DNA of 64,000 bases from Lentinus brumalis (GCA_001792895.1 MARA01000004.1:1860001-1924000), one strand, 5' to 3'. Counted from the first letter of the stretch, positions 21,247 through 33,641 are shown. Notes: generated by a model not told the origin, from the letters alone. Numbers and translations are program-made.

Positions 21247-22382
21247 ATGGCCGACCAGACTACTATTCCCACCTTCAAGCTCGTCCTTGGTGAGTGATCC
21301 CGCGCGCCACAAACTGCCTGCAGTCTTGCTAACGAGAAGTTTGCATGCTCCGCCATCGATGTCCGTGCCACTTGCACTTTTTCGCGTCTTCGTGCCTCGG
21401 TTTTGCTCTATGCCCTTCTTTGGACGCGATACGGCGCGATGACATGCAGTCGGCGATGGTGGTACTGGCAAAACGACCTTCGTCAAGGTGTGTCTCATTG
21501 GTGCGCGTTTCGCGATCGTGTGCTGATCATATCCGTCCACACAGCGTCACTTGACGGGTGAATTCGAGAAGAAGTACATTGGTACGTCTCCCAGTCTGAC
21601 GTCGCGTGGCGACCGCTGTGTTTTGTGCGGAAAGACTGATCGCGCCACCGCCATCGTTCAGCCACCCTCGGTGTGGAAGTACATCCGCTCTCGTTCTCCA
21701 CCAACTTCGGCACTATCTGCTTCAACGTGTGGGATACCGCTGGGCAGGAGAAATTTGGTGGTCTTCGTGACGGTTACTACATCCAGGGCCAGTGCGGTAT
21801 CATCATGTTCGACGTCACTTCCCGCATCACCTACAAGAACGTCCCCAACTGGCACCGTGATCTCGAGCGTGTCTGCGAGAACATCCCCGTCGTGCTCTGC
21901 GGTAACAAGGTCGACGTGAAGGTGCGTGCTCGCCGGCATTTCGCCGAGATGAAATTGCTGCGAATGCGTATACTGATGACGCCATCCAATTCCGTCCGCA
22001 GGAGCGGAAAGTCAAGACCGGCCAGGTCACCTTCCACCGCAAGAAGAACATCCAGTACTTCGAAATCTCGGCGAAGTCGAACTACAACTTCGAGAAGCCC
22101 TTCCTCTGGCTTGCGAGGAAGCTCGTTGGGTATGTGTCGCATCTTTACTGTGCTGTGGCGGACATCTTGCTCACTACACCCGCAGCAACCCGTCGCTCGA
22201 GTTCGTTGCCGCGCCCGCCCTCGCGCCCGCGACGGTTGAGGTCGATGCCGCGCTTATGGAGCAGTACCAGCGGGAGCTCGCACAGGTACGCACGGACACA
22301 CCTAGACTGTCCGCCACACCTGCTGACTGTGTTCTTCCAGGCCGAGGCGGTTCCCCTGCCAGAAGAGGACGACGATCTGTAA
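21247..22382 (+). CDS. GSP1: Ran GTPase
   Basis: Exons starting at 21247 join into a protein of about 215 residues that is Ran throughout: [14 protein letters not shown], the P-loop G-D-G-G-T-G-K-T-T, effector region [21 protein letters not shown], the N-K-V-D base-recognition motif, [14 protein letters not shown] and the acidic Ran C-terminus E-E-D-D-D-L. Ran drives import and export through the nuclear pore and spindle and nuclear-envelope assembly. First exon 21247-21290; the G-K-T loop sits on its own short exon. No anomalies were seen. Confidence 0.97.
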
Positions 22383-22720
22383 ATTACCTTCTCACGACAT
22401 ACCTCACGCTCTGTTCCCAAACCCCATCTGTTTCCCTACGTACGCATGGTAACCACCATTGTTCCAATATAAAGCTCTCAGCATTCCCCGGAGTAGTCTG
22501 TCTCGATCTTTCTGCTACCCATGCATTGTAGAAGTTGCTGAAGTTGTCGTTGTATCGAATCTTTTCATGCAGTTATAGCCGTGTGATGCAGCAGGGGTGA
22601 AATCATTCAGTCAGACATACTGGTCTATTCAAGTGACCGTCGGATGGAACAAGTGAAGCTCAAGTAAACCGCCCGAACGCTCCATCGAACAAGCGTGACT
22701 TCAACAACCTGTCTATCGTC
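22383..22720. other. Convergent 3' region of GSP1 and orphan copy 1
   Basis: A 338-base gap between two convergent stops. No gene or RNA recognised. Confidence 0.5.
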
Positions 22721-24150
22721 TTACCGCTGCGTCGCCTCGACGAGGTCATCCAGTCCGTCTACGATGAATTTATACTCCAATGGCGTGATTTTACGATCCA
22801 CGACGAGGACATAGAGCCACTCGCCTCTATCCCGGAGCCGGGCAAGCCCGCGCAAACTGTCTGCGTCTCGCACACCCGCCGTATAGAACACAGGGAGAAG
22901 GTGGTCCAGCGGCTGTGCGAGGGAGTGGAGGAACGTGGCGACATGGCTGACGAACTTGCCGCTTGTTGACAGGGTCGTGCTGGAGCTCGAGGAGGGAGTC
23001 TGACCCTCACGCTGTCGGCGCAGCGCTTGGGACGGACGTTGGCATTGGTTTGGCGGGGGCGCGCTCTGGGAGTTGTGAAGACGGAGGGGGCGGGACTGTG
23101 ACGACCGTGTCGAGTCGGCGGTCGCTTGGGTGAATTGCGTAGCGTTCTTGCTGGACACCGTGCTCATCGTCTGAGACGAGTCTTGTAGGGTATTCTGCAC
23201 GGGGCAAGTTCATGTCAACATGGGTCGCGAATATGGGATATACTGTACGAGCTATGTACCTCAGGAACGGATGTCTTGTTGCGAGGCTCGTCGTTCTCCT
23301 TGTTCTCCTCCCGCTTTGTTCGATTGCGCTGAATCTTCGGCAGGGATGTGCCCCCCTGCGCGATGCAGTATTGGCGGGATCCGGAGCCGACTTGGTGCGT
23401 GCCCGCCTCCGCTGTGATTGGAATTCAGTCAAGCATATCACGGAGCCTGCCAAGCAGTCTCTCTCTTACCTTCGCCGTATGGCTCCAGTTGAGCCACAAT
23501 CTAGCGTAGGTTATCGCGGGCCACGCGTCCTCGTACGCGTCCATGATATCGATGTGTTTCGATACCTGAGCGCACAGTGTCAACCCGGGGACGTCAAAGT
23601 GAACCACTGGCAGGGAACGCGTACGCTGCGCAGATATCTCTCCATCACTTCCTTTGGCTGTTGCACGTACCGCTTGCTGGCATCGAGGTGGCGGGAGGCG
23701 CATACGCTCATCGTATCCTGAGGGGTATGTAAGAGCGGTCGCTGACGAGTTAGTTCGAAGCAAAGCACTGACTACACATTTCCTCATTTTCTCGTTGTCA
23801 TTCGCGAGCCCCATGAGGGCTTGCATGGATTGTGCCGGGTGTTGGCACTCGATGTAAAGTGTCACAGGTAGACGGCTGGGGCGCGAGTGGACATCGTCGC
23901 GAGTATGCGTCCGCTGCTTCCCACCTGCAAGAGCTGATGGTCAGGTCGGGGACAAGAGGAGGATGCGGACTCAGGTACTATACTCACCCATTGTCCTCTG
24001 CGCCGCGTAGGGCCAACTAGGGTGAGCCAGGCGGACTTGAGGTTCTGCAAGCTGGAAGCCTCGGGAGGCTGGGCGGCCTTAACGCAGTACACAAAGCCGC
24101 TAGATCTGCAGAGCCTCTCATTTTTGGGCTCGTTGTCCTTGCGCTGAGTG
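22721..24150 (-). CDS. Orphan family copy 1: YE-x-WP / C-terminal helical-module protein
   Basis: The function is not recognised. The last exon (23200-22721 and a little upstream) ends in a module of about 70 residues: F-L-H-S-L-A-Q-P-L-D-H-L-L-P-V-F, then G-V-R-D-A-D-S-L-R-G-L-A-R, W-L-Y-V-L-V-V-D and I-T-P-L-E-Y-K-F. Two upstream exons give a basic linker (T-K-R-E-E-N-K-E-N) and a central block V-S-K-H-I-D-I-M-D-A-Y-E-D-A-W-P. Further exons give V-T-L-Y-I-E-C-Q-H-P-A-Q and, near 24090, G-F-V-Y-C-V-K-A-A-Q-P-P-E. Copies 2 (42.9-43.9 kb) and 3 (57.1-58.1 kb) share the block and the module in the same order. The start is not resolved; no ATG is in frame with the most upstream exon. The gene diverges from the PTC7-type gene. 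Confidence 0.65.
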
Positions 24151-24182
24151 ACAGTCCGGGGAGCAAGACGGCGACGTGCAGG

Positions 24183-24210
24183 GACGCGTCAAGACAGGTC
24201 AAGACGCGTC
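24183..24210. promoter_or_regulatory. Two GACGCGTC octamers in a divergent promoter
   Basis: The palindromic octamer GACGCGTC occurs at 24183-24190 and 24203-24210, exactly 20 bp (two helical turns) apart, between orphan copy 1 (-) and the PTC7-type gene (+). The core ACGCGT is the MBF cell-cycle box in ascomycetes; use here is inferred. Confidence 0.45.
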
Positions 24211-24394
24211 GCTCATGTGATGCGCGTTCTCGGCAGTTTCATTTCATGGGCGCTTGCAGAGTTGTGCGCTCAGCTCATCCACACCAGCTCCATCGAGCGC
24301 ACGCCACGGACCTCCGTTTCTCTCCTCCGCACCGTCTCCTTCTTGACCTTGGCTTTCTAGTACCCTCCTCGCCATTATATCCTCCATCTGGTCG

Positions 24395-26000
24395 ATGACT
24401 CTGTCTGCGTCCGTGTCTTTTGTGAAGAACTCTCCCCGGACTGCGTCATCGACAGCCATTGCAAAATGTCTCGCTTCGAAGACACACACGCGCAATTACT
24501 CCTCCTCGTCCCTTCCACGTCCCTATCGTTTCCATGTAGGCGCAAGCTGGGCAGGCAAGCCTCCAGACCCGCGGGGTCCTCGCGTGAAGAGTGAGCCGTT
24601 CCCACCGGACAGCCCTATAGGGAAGTGGAGAGACGCGACGCTCTCGAGGCCTAACCCCGGGGCCGGAAAGCACATAGGCGAGGATTTCTTCTACATACAA
24701 GAGGTGGGTGCCCGAATACTGTGCGTCTAGAGATTTTTTTCTCACTGAAGCGTCCGACGCATTGAACGAACAGATGCGCGAGAAATCGGTATGTCGCCCA
24801 TGCTCGCAATTTAGTGCGGCGACCTGCATCGCTCAGACCATTGAATAGGGCGTGTCGATAGGCGTTGCAGACGGCGTCGGTGGCTGGACAGAGTCTGGGA
24901 TTGACCCCTCGCTGTTCGCCCAAGCCCTCATGTACCATGCACACCGATATTCCAAAGCAGCCTGGCCCGGTGAGCCCGAAGTTGACCCTACCCAGGAGTA
25001 CGAGGAGCGCGAACAGGTCGAGGGCTGGGAGCTCTCTCCGCTAGAGTGCTTGGAGTCTGCGTATGGCGGCGTGCTGCGAGAACGGCATGTACTAGCAGGT
25101 GCGTGAGACCGGGTCCACCATCTGAGGTATCGTTCTGACAGGCCCATAACAGGTTCAAGTACTGCGTGTATCCTGACGCTGAACGCGTCGACGGGGCTGT
25201 TACGCGCCGCAAAGTATGTCATCTCAATCCTGTGTTCCAAAGCACCGACACCGATTTTGCGTCGTTTCCAGCCTCGGAGACAGTGGGTTTCTGGTCATTC
25301 GAGGATCCACGGTGATCTACCAGCAACGACCCCAGACCCATTTTTTCAACTGCCCAAAGTAAGTGGAGCTTCCTATCTCGCGCGTCGTCGTAGCTAACCT
25401 TGCGTAGACAACTATCAAAATTGCCGACTTCGGAGAAGCGATTCTCGCGCGCGGTCGTCGACTACCCAAGCGATGCAGACTTGTGCGAACTAAAGCTGCG
25501 ACATGGAGACATTATAATCACATACGTACGTCCGCGCATTTGCTGCAGCTGCTCGCATACACTGACACGCTGGAGGCAGACTGACGGTCTATCGGACAAT
25601 GTCTTTCCGGGAGAGATGGTAGCTATATGCTCCTTGGTGGTGAGGAAGTTCCAGCAGTCACGGCGAACAATCACTCCAAGCGGGGAAGTCGAGGTCGAAG
25701 GGCCCGTCGAGGACCAGGAGGTTCAGGTGATGGCTGAACGAATAGTGGACTATGCCCGGGCGTGTATGCATGACACCAAACGGGTCAGTCCATTCGAGCG
25801 GGCTGCCGGCCGCGAGGGTATGTTTTTCCGCGGTGGGGTGAGTGCTTCCAGCCTGTCGACCGATATCGCTGATTTGCTGACGGTGATGTGAGTGTAGAAA
25901 GTGGACGAGTGAGTTGGTGTCTACGTACATGCTCAGACGTATGCTGACTGGCAATCACAGCGTGACGGTAATCGTCACCACTGTCCAGGAGGTGATCTAG
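24395..26000 (+). CDS. PTC7: PP2C-type protein phosphatase, PTC7-like (mitochondrial)
   Basis: The start at 24395 gives a leader rich in S, A, K and R without acidic residues in its first 35 positions, as expected of a mitochondrial presequence, followed by P-Y-R-F-H-V-G-A-S-W-A-G-K. PP2C motifs follow: E-D-F-F-Y, G-V-A-D-G-V-G-G-W with the metal-binding Asp, A-N-L-G-D-S-G-F, T-D-G-L-S-D-N-V and G-K-V-D-D-V-T-V near the end, with stop at 25998-26000. This is the Ptc7/azr1 branch, which in yeast regulates coenzyme Q synthesis and mitochondrial metabolism. About eight exons; the second is only 15 bases (24774-24788, M-R-E-K-S). The last intron separates K-V-D-D from V-T-V-I-V. Confidence 0.9.
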
Positions 26001-27054
26001 AGCTATCTTTGCACTTTTGGGACATTTGGTTGGTTTTCAAGACTGAGCTTTCCTGGCAGCTCCTGACACAGAGTATGTGCACAGACTCAAGCATAGACAA
26101 TCACGATCTAGATACCGAACATGGCTAACTTATGATACCCTACTGGAACATCTGTAATTGTATGTGTAGAGCGCATTATATTCGTCGTCACGCTGTGCTT
26201 GTAGAACACGACTTATCCGGTTGGTTATCTCGCAGTGAGTGTCATCGTACGTGCTTCTCTATCATAATCGCTGACTTTGCTCCTCAGCTCCCAACCGTCG
26301 TGACTGAGCTCGTTGGCCATGTCGAGTACTTGGCCGTGCGCACAGCATCGGGCGGGCGTATCAGCGGTCAGACTCCGCCAAGCTCGCAGCCTGTGCTCCG
26401 ACGACAGGGCGTTGCAAATGGAGCTCCATTGAGAGAACCGCCTGTCAGATTGCCGGAGACATACTAGATGATGCTCGCAGCTCGATGCTCAAGCTGCTTC
26501 GTTCCTCCTCCATGGTGGTCACCTCCCCGAGTGCCATCGAGATAGCCGCGGCTGGACATTACGTTTGTATATAAACCGGCTCCGGCTCAACAATGAGTCA
26601 AAGGTTCTCTGCACACGCTGATCATGCGGGTGAGGCTCTTCTGAAGAAGCAGCTCGCTTCGGGGCGGCAGAGCCAGCAGGAAGTGCGAGCGCCCGTAGTT
26701 TTTCGGAGGAGTAGGTGCACCGTTGAGAGAAAAAGGGAACGGATATCGCGAGAGCTCGACGGTCGACTGGATCTGAAAATGCATGGGCAAGCGGTGGCAA
26801 CATGTGCGAGGACCGAGGCGGAGGAGTGATGGGACGGGTCGGGAGTTTGGGGAGGGCGGCAACGGCTTCCCACGCAACCGATGGTACAAACAACGGACGG
26901 TTTCAGGCCTGTCCTCCTCACTCGCTCCCTGTCTTCCTCCTCCTCCAGCCCAGACCCAACACTAGCTGTTGCCGGTCGTTTCACTCCTTTGTCCACCACG
27001 TCTTCCCAGCTTCGCCAACCCGCTCCCCGTCTCTGACGGACATCTTTTCTCCCC
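26001..27054. promoter_or_regulatory. 1.05 kb upstream of FKS
   Basis: The right part (26900-27050) is rich in pyrimidine runs on the coding strand, as in highly expressed fungal promoters. A short plus-strand frame ending at 26467 (T-E-L-V-G-H-V-E-Y-L-A-V) follows a good acceptor (CTCCTCAG at 26286) and could be the last exon of an unrecognised small gene, but no upstream exons were found. Confidence 0.35.
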
Positions 27055-30000
27055 ATGGCTGCGCGCCCGCCCTACGGCCAGAATCCCTTCTCCAATCAAC
27101 CCCAATACGCCCGCCAGTACTCGGACTCGGACGCAGACTCATATACCAGCCGCAATGCAAGCAGCGTCCCGCTAGCGTCTTCCGGTTACTACGATGGCAC
27201 TTATACGCCCCAGTGTGAGTGTACTTCCCCGCTCAAGCTGTGTGTTTGCGTGGGCTCGGACGCCTGCGCTCGCCGCCCGAGATCCTTTCATCAGCGGTCC
27301 TCGATGACCTGCTGGCCCTGAAATATGGCAATGCCTCCAGCTCTATGCAGAGTATAGAGCTTGAGACGTGTCGCCACCACCGTCCGTCGCCATGCCCCCG
27401 CCATACGGGTCAACGTACGACACCTCATCGACAGAGTCTGTCGGGCTCTTGCCCTACACATCGGGTGACTACAGCCGTCATAGACGCATTTCTGACGAGT
27501 CTTCGGAGCACCCACACATGGCCAGCTATCCCTATCAGCGACCCCCAATGCCCAGTCATCCTCGCGACCGACGAATGCTGACCCCTTCTCCTCCAGCTGG
27601 CGATGAAGCAGGCTTCCCTGGAGGCTACAACCGGCACTACAGCGCCTCTGTCGAGTCGCATATGAGCGGTGCCACAAGCATCGCTCCCAACAACCCGTTC
27701 TCCGACATCCCGGGGTCGAGCGACCCATTTCCCGCCTGGTCTGCGGAACGCCAGATACCCATGTCGACGGAGGAGATTGAGGATATCTTCCTGGACCTCG
27801 CTCAAAAGTTCGGCTTCCAGAAAGACTCGATGCGCAACATGGTACGTCCATCTCCCTCCACCACCCGCTGTCTGAGCTTTCCCTCGGTCCCTTCCATGTC
27901 CAACGCCGTGCTGAGACACTTGTGATGACAGTTCGACTTTCTGATGACCCTGCTTGATTCGAGAGCGTCTCGCATGACGCCGAATCAAGCTCTCCTCACC
28001 GTGCATGCGGACTACATCGGCGGTCAGCACGCGAACTACCGGAAGTGGTATTTCGCCGCACAGCTCAACCTCGACGACGCCGTGGGCCAGACCCAGAACC
28101 CCGGTCTGCAGCGCCTCCGGAGTGTGAAGGGCAACCCCAAGGGCTCCAAGTCCCTCGACAGCGCCCTCAACCGATGGCGCAACGCGATGAACAACATGAG
28201 CCAGTACGACCGTCTTCGGCAGGTTGCCCTCTACCTTCTCTGCTGGGGTGAGGCTGGTAATGTCCGGTTTACGCCGGAGTGCCTGTGTTTCATCTTCAAG
28301 TGCGCAGACGACTACTACCGGAGTCCCGAGTGCCAGAACAGGGTAGACCCCGTCCCTGAAGGCTTGTACCTCGAGACAGTCATCAAGCCGCTGTACCGCT
28401 TTATGCGGGATCAGGGCTACGAGGTCGTCGATGGCAAGTTCGTCCGTCGGGAGAAAGACCACGACCAGATCATTGGTTATGATGACATCAACCAGCTGTT
28501 CTGGTACCCCGAGGGTATAGCGAAGATCATACTCCAGGACAACGTGAGCGCATTTGCTTACAGTCCCTACGAAATCACTGCTCATTGTTCGTCTGCAGAC
28601 CCGCCTAATCGACGTCCCCCGGCGCAGCGGTTCACGAAGTTTGGGCGTATTGCGTGGAACCGTGTCTTTTTCAAGACGTTCTTCGAGAAGCGGTCTTCCG
28701 CACACCTTCTGGTCAACTTCAATCGGGTGTGGATCATCCATATTGCCGTTTTCTGGTTCTACACCGCTTTCAACTCGCCCAAAGTTTACGCCCCGAGGAA
28801 CAAGCAGTTCCCTTCTGCACCTATGACATGGTCCGCGACTGCTCTTGGAGGAGCCGTCGCTACGCTCATCATGATCGCCGCGACTATCGCGGAGTTCTCG
28901 TATATCCCCACTAGTTGGCACAACGCCGGTCACCTCACTGCTCGTCTCGTCTTCCTCCTCATTCTTCTTGCTCTCACCGGCGGACCCACGTTCTACATCG
29001 CGCTTGTCGACGATCGTCCTGGCCAGGGTAACATCCCCCTCATCATCGGTATCGCGCAGTTCTTCCTCTCAGTCGTCGTCACGGTTGCGTTCAGTATCGT
29101 CCCCTCTGGGCGTTTGTTCGGCGATCGTGTGGCTGGCAAGTCGCGCAAGTACATGGCCTCCCAGACTTTCACCGCTTCATACCCCGACCTCACGCGCAGT
29201 GCCCGCATGGCGTCGCTCTCGCTCTGGCTGCTTATCTTCGGTTGCAAGTTCACCGAGTCGTACTTCTTCTTGACGTCGAACTTCAGCAGCCCAGTGGCTG
29301 TCATGGCGCGGACGAAGGTTTTGAACTGCAGCGACAAGTACTTTGGTGCAGCCCTGTGCAGCAACCAGGTTCCGTTCGCGCTGGCTATCATGTACGTCAT
29401 GGACCTCATCCTGTTCTTCCTGGACACGTACCTGTGGTATGTCATCTGGATCGTCGTGTTCTCGGTGGCCCGATCGTTCCACCTTGGTCTGTCAATCTGG
29501 ACTCCGTGGAAGGAGGTGTATACGAGGATGCCGAAGCGTATCTACGCAAAGCTCCTCGCCACGTCTGAGATGGAAGTCAAGTACAAGCCCAAGGTATGTA
29601 TTTGCATTCGCTTCTCCAGCAGTGAAGCTCACGATAGCTACAGGTCCTTGTGTCTCAAGTCTGGAACGCTATCATCATCTCCATGTACCGCGAGCACCTG
29701 CTCTCCATCCACCACGTTCAGCGCCTCCTCTACCACCAGGTTGATGGTCCCGATGGTCGTCGCACCCTCCGTGCGCCTCCCTTCTTCACGAACAACACCG
29801 GCAACGAGAGCGACTTTTTCCCTGTGGGCGGCGAGGCCGAGCGTCGTATCTCGTTCTTTGCCTCGTCGCTCACGACCGCGCTGCCGGAGGCCCTGCCCGT
29901 TGACTCGATGCCCACGTTCACCGTCCTTGTCCCGCACTACTCTGAGAAGATCCTACTGAGTCTTCGCGAGATCATCAAGGAGGAAGATCAGAACACCCGC

Positions 30001-33000
30001 GTTACCCTCCTCGAGTACATGAAGCAGCTGCACCCGATCGAATGGGACAACTTCGTCAAGGACACGAAGATCCTCGCGGAGGAATCGGAGACCATGACGT
30101 TTGATGGCACGCAGAGCGTGAACGAGAAGGCGGGCACCAAACGTGTGGACGACCTCCCCTTCTACTGCATCGGTTTCAAGACGGCCGCGCCTGAGTACAC
30201 CCTCCGTACCCGTATTTGGGCTTCTCTGCGTGCACAGACGCTGTACCGTACCGTCTCCGGCATGATGAACTACTCGAAGGCCATCAAGCTCCTCTATCGC
30301 GTCGAGAACCCGCAGATCGTGCAGCGCTTCGCTGGCAACACGGATCGCCTTGAGCGCGAGCTTGAGCGCATGTCCCGCCGGAAGTTCAAGTTCGCCGTCT
30401 CGATGCAGCGCTACTCGAAGTTCAACAAGGAGGAGGTTGAGAACGCCGAGTTCTTGCTCCGCGCCTACCCCGACCTTCAGATCGCGTATCTCGACGAAGA
30501 ACCTGGCATTGACGGTGGTGACCCCCGACTCTTCTCGGTCCTTATCGACGGCCATTCCGAAATCGACGAGCAGACTGGGAAGCGGAAGCCCAAGTTCCGT
30601 GTCGAGCTCCCTGGCAACCCCATTCTCGGCGACGGCAAGTCGGACAACCAGAACCACGCCATCATCTTCTACCGCGGCGAGTTCCTGCAGCTCATCGATG
30701 CCAATCAGGACAACTACCTGGAGGAGTGTATCAAGATCCGGAACATCCTTGGCGAGTTCGAGCAGTACAACGTCTCGAGCCAGAGCCCGTACGCGCAGTG
30801 GGGTCAGAAGGAGTTCTCCAAGTTCCCCGTCGCCATCGTCGGTACGCGCGAGTACATCTTCTCGGAGAACATTGGTATCTTGGGTGACATCGCCGCCGGC
30901 AAGGAGCAGACGTTCGGTACGCTCACGCCGCGTGTGCTTGCGTGGATTGGAGGAAAGCTGCACTACGGTCACCCCGATTTCCTGAACGCGACGTTCATGA
31001 CGACGCGCGGTGGTGTGTCGAAGGCACAGAAGGGTCTTCACCTGAACGAGGATATCTTCGCCGGTATGACTGCCATCTCCCGTGGTGGTCGTATCAAGCA
31101 CTCGGAGTACTACCAGTGCGGAAAGGGTCGTGATCTCGGTTTCGGTACCATCTTGAACTTCCAGACCAAGCTCGGAACCGGTATGGGTGAGCAGATGCTT
31201 AGTCGCGAGTACTACTACCTCGGCACCCAGCTCCCCATCGATCGCTTCCTCACGTTCTACTATGGTCACCCCGGTTTCCACATCAACAACATCTTGGTTA
31301 TCTACTCCATCCAGACGTTCATGGTCACCCGTAAGTGTCTCGTCTCGGCATAAGCGCATGATATTGACTGTCCTGTAGTTCTTTACCTCGGTACTCTCAA
31401 CAAGCAGCTGGCCATCTGCAAGGTTGACTCTCAGGGCAACGTCCTCATCGGCGAGACCAACTGCTACAACCTGATCCCGGTGTTCGATTGGATCAAGCAC
31501 TGTATCATCTCCATCTTCTTGGTGTTCTTCATCGCCTTCTTGCCGTTGTTCATGCAGGGTGAGTCCGCATTCCAGCGTCCGCTTACCGTATGCTGATCTT
31601 TGGCCGTAGAACTCCTTGAGCGTGGTACTGGCAAGGCCCTCGTCCGTCTTGGCAAGCACTTCTTGTCGCTGTCGCCAATCTTCGAGGTGTTCTCGACCCA
31701 GATCTACTCGCAGTCGATCCAGAGCAACTTGACATTCGGTGGAGCGCGATACATCGCCACGGGTCGTGGTTTCGCAACGACTCGTATCTCCTTCAGCATC
31801 CTCTACTCGCGGTTCGCTGGACCCAGTATCTACATGGGTATGCGGAACCTCCTCTTGCTCCTATATGCCACCATGTCTATCTACACGCCGTTCCTCATCT
31901 ACTTCTGGGTTTCCGTCCTCTCCCTCTGCATCGCGCCATTCGTCTTCAACCCCCACCAGTTCTCGTACTCGGACTTCATCATCGACTACCGCGAGTTCCT
32001 CCGGTGGATGTCGCGCGGCAACTCGCGCGCGAAGGCGAGCAGCTGGTACGGATACTGCCGGCTGTCGCGGACGATGATCACTGGTTACAAGAAGAAGAAG
32101 CTCGGGCACCCGTCGGACAAGATGTCGGGCGACGCGCCCCGCGCGAAGTGGCGGAGCGTGATCTTCTCCGAGGTCATGCTCCCGCTCGCCGGCGCGACGA
32201 TCTTCGTGGTGGCGTACATGTTCGTGAAGTCGTTCCCGGACCAGAACGGCAACCAGCCCCCAGCCCGCTCATCCGCATTGGTATCATTGCGGTGGGCCCG
32301 GTGGTATGGAATGCGACGGTGCTGTTGACGCTGTTCTTCATCTCGCTGTTCATCGGACCGATGATGGACGGATGGGCGCGGTTCCCGTCGTTCATGGCCT
32401 CGTTCGCCCATCTTTTGGGCCTCATCGGTCTCGTCGCTTTCTTCGAGTTCTTCGTGAGTACCTCGGGATATATTCTGTCACTTGATTCAGGTCTAACCCC
32501 TGCATGTAGTGGTTCCTCGAGCTCTGGGACGCCTCGCACGCCGTGCTGGGAGTCATCGCGATTATCGCTATCCAGCGCGCGATCCAGAAGATTCTCATTT
32601 CGGTGTTCCTGTCTCGCGAACTCAAGCACGAGGAGACGAACCGTGCGTGGTGGTCTGGCAAGTGGTACGGACGCGGGCTCGGCTCGTCGGCGTTCTCGCA
32701 GCCGGCGCGTGAGTTTGTGGTGAAGATCGTCGAGATGTCGCTCTGGACGTCGGACTTCCTCCTTGCGCACCTGCTGCTGGTCGTGATGTCGCCGCCGATG
32801 TTCATTCCGTTCGTCGACCGGTTGCATTCGACGATGTTGTGTAAGTCTTCTCGGTGTATGGTGTGCTGTGTATGGATGCTGATGGTGTCGTGTTCTCTTC
32901 AGTCTGGTTGCGGCCGTCGAAGCAGATCCGTCCGCCCCTCTTCTCCACGAAGCAGAAGCGGCAGCGGAGGTGGATTGTACGTGACCTTTGTTCGGACCTG

Positions 33001-33207
33001 CACGATATTGCCAACTTACACACATTGCACGACAGGTCCTGAAGTATACGCTGATCTACATCATCGTGGTTGCTTTCCTCGCTGCCCTCATCGTGCTGCG
33101 TACGTCCCTTTTCCCTTCTCTGCATTATTCCTCTCTGACACGTCCCTACAGCCGCCCTGTTCCGTGACCGCATCACGTTCAACTGTACTGTATGCCAGAG
33201 TATCTAA
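27055..33207 (+). CDS. FKS1: 1,3-beta-D-glucan synthase catalytic subunit (FKS/GSC family)
   Basis: This is the largest conserved gene here, about 1,770 residues. The N-terminal part is Pro/Ser/Tyr-rich and cytoplasmic. The FKS1 domain holds [13 protein letters not shown], and the catalytic region holds [35 protein letters not shown] and N-E-D-I-F-A-G-M. It is flanked by two blocks of membrane helices (28700-29480 and 31320-33120). The enzyme sits in the plasma membrane, uses UDP-glucose and is activated by Rho1. The segment matching echinocandin hot spot 1 reads [10 protein letters not shown] and hot spot 2 D-W-I-K-H-C-I-I. Two places need one extra C to keep the frame (C5 runs at 28616-28620 and 32257-32261); both look like base errors. 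The second exon around 27200-27370 is not fully resolved. Stop at 33205-33207. Confidence 0.95.
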
Positions 33208-33641
33208 CCTAATGTCCGCGCACGCGCACGTCTCTTTACCTTCGCTTTCTGACCGTGCTGTGGCGACGCTCTCTCCACATATCCACCGTCCGTCCACCTC
33301 GCTTTCGGGCATCATTCCTTGTAAACAGCTGACTCGTTGAACGTTGACGTCTTGACCTTGACATTGCCCCTTGCATTGGACCCTGTAACTCTACATAGAT
33401 CTATACAGCCATCTTATTAAGAATACCTTTCACTTCAACGTGCCACTGGAGAGTGGAGAGTGGACTCCGATATTAGGACGACCCGTCGATACGAGGTACG
33501 CCTGATTCAATCCAGTTCACCAAAGGCGGTCGCGGGATTGTCGTGACGTATCCAGGTTGAACAACATTGCGGTGAATACAGGTGGAAACGAATGCTAATG
33601 ATACATGGTTACTTGATGCTTCATGGTACTGTCCCTGCCTA
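33208..33641. other. Convergent 3' region after FKS
   Basis: About 430 bases between the FKS stop and the stop of the small disordered protein gene. No feature recognised. Confidence 0.5.

Noticed and set aside
27425..28933. Open frame of 502 codons on the minus strand
   Set aside because: It lies antisense to FKS exons, and its length comes from the strong codon bias of FKS. Its composition (Val/Arg/Glu-rich, no motifs) is not a real protein's.
29953..31659. Open frame of 568 codons on the minus strand
   Set aside because: Exact antisense of the FKS catalytic exons; no promoter, splice pattern or recognisable domain.
32004..32723. Plus-strand frame of 239 codons overlapping FKS
   Set aside because: It is simply the FKS frame on the far side of the apparent missing base at 32257-32261, not a separate gene.
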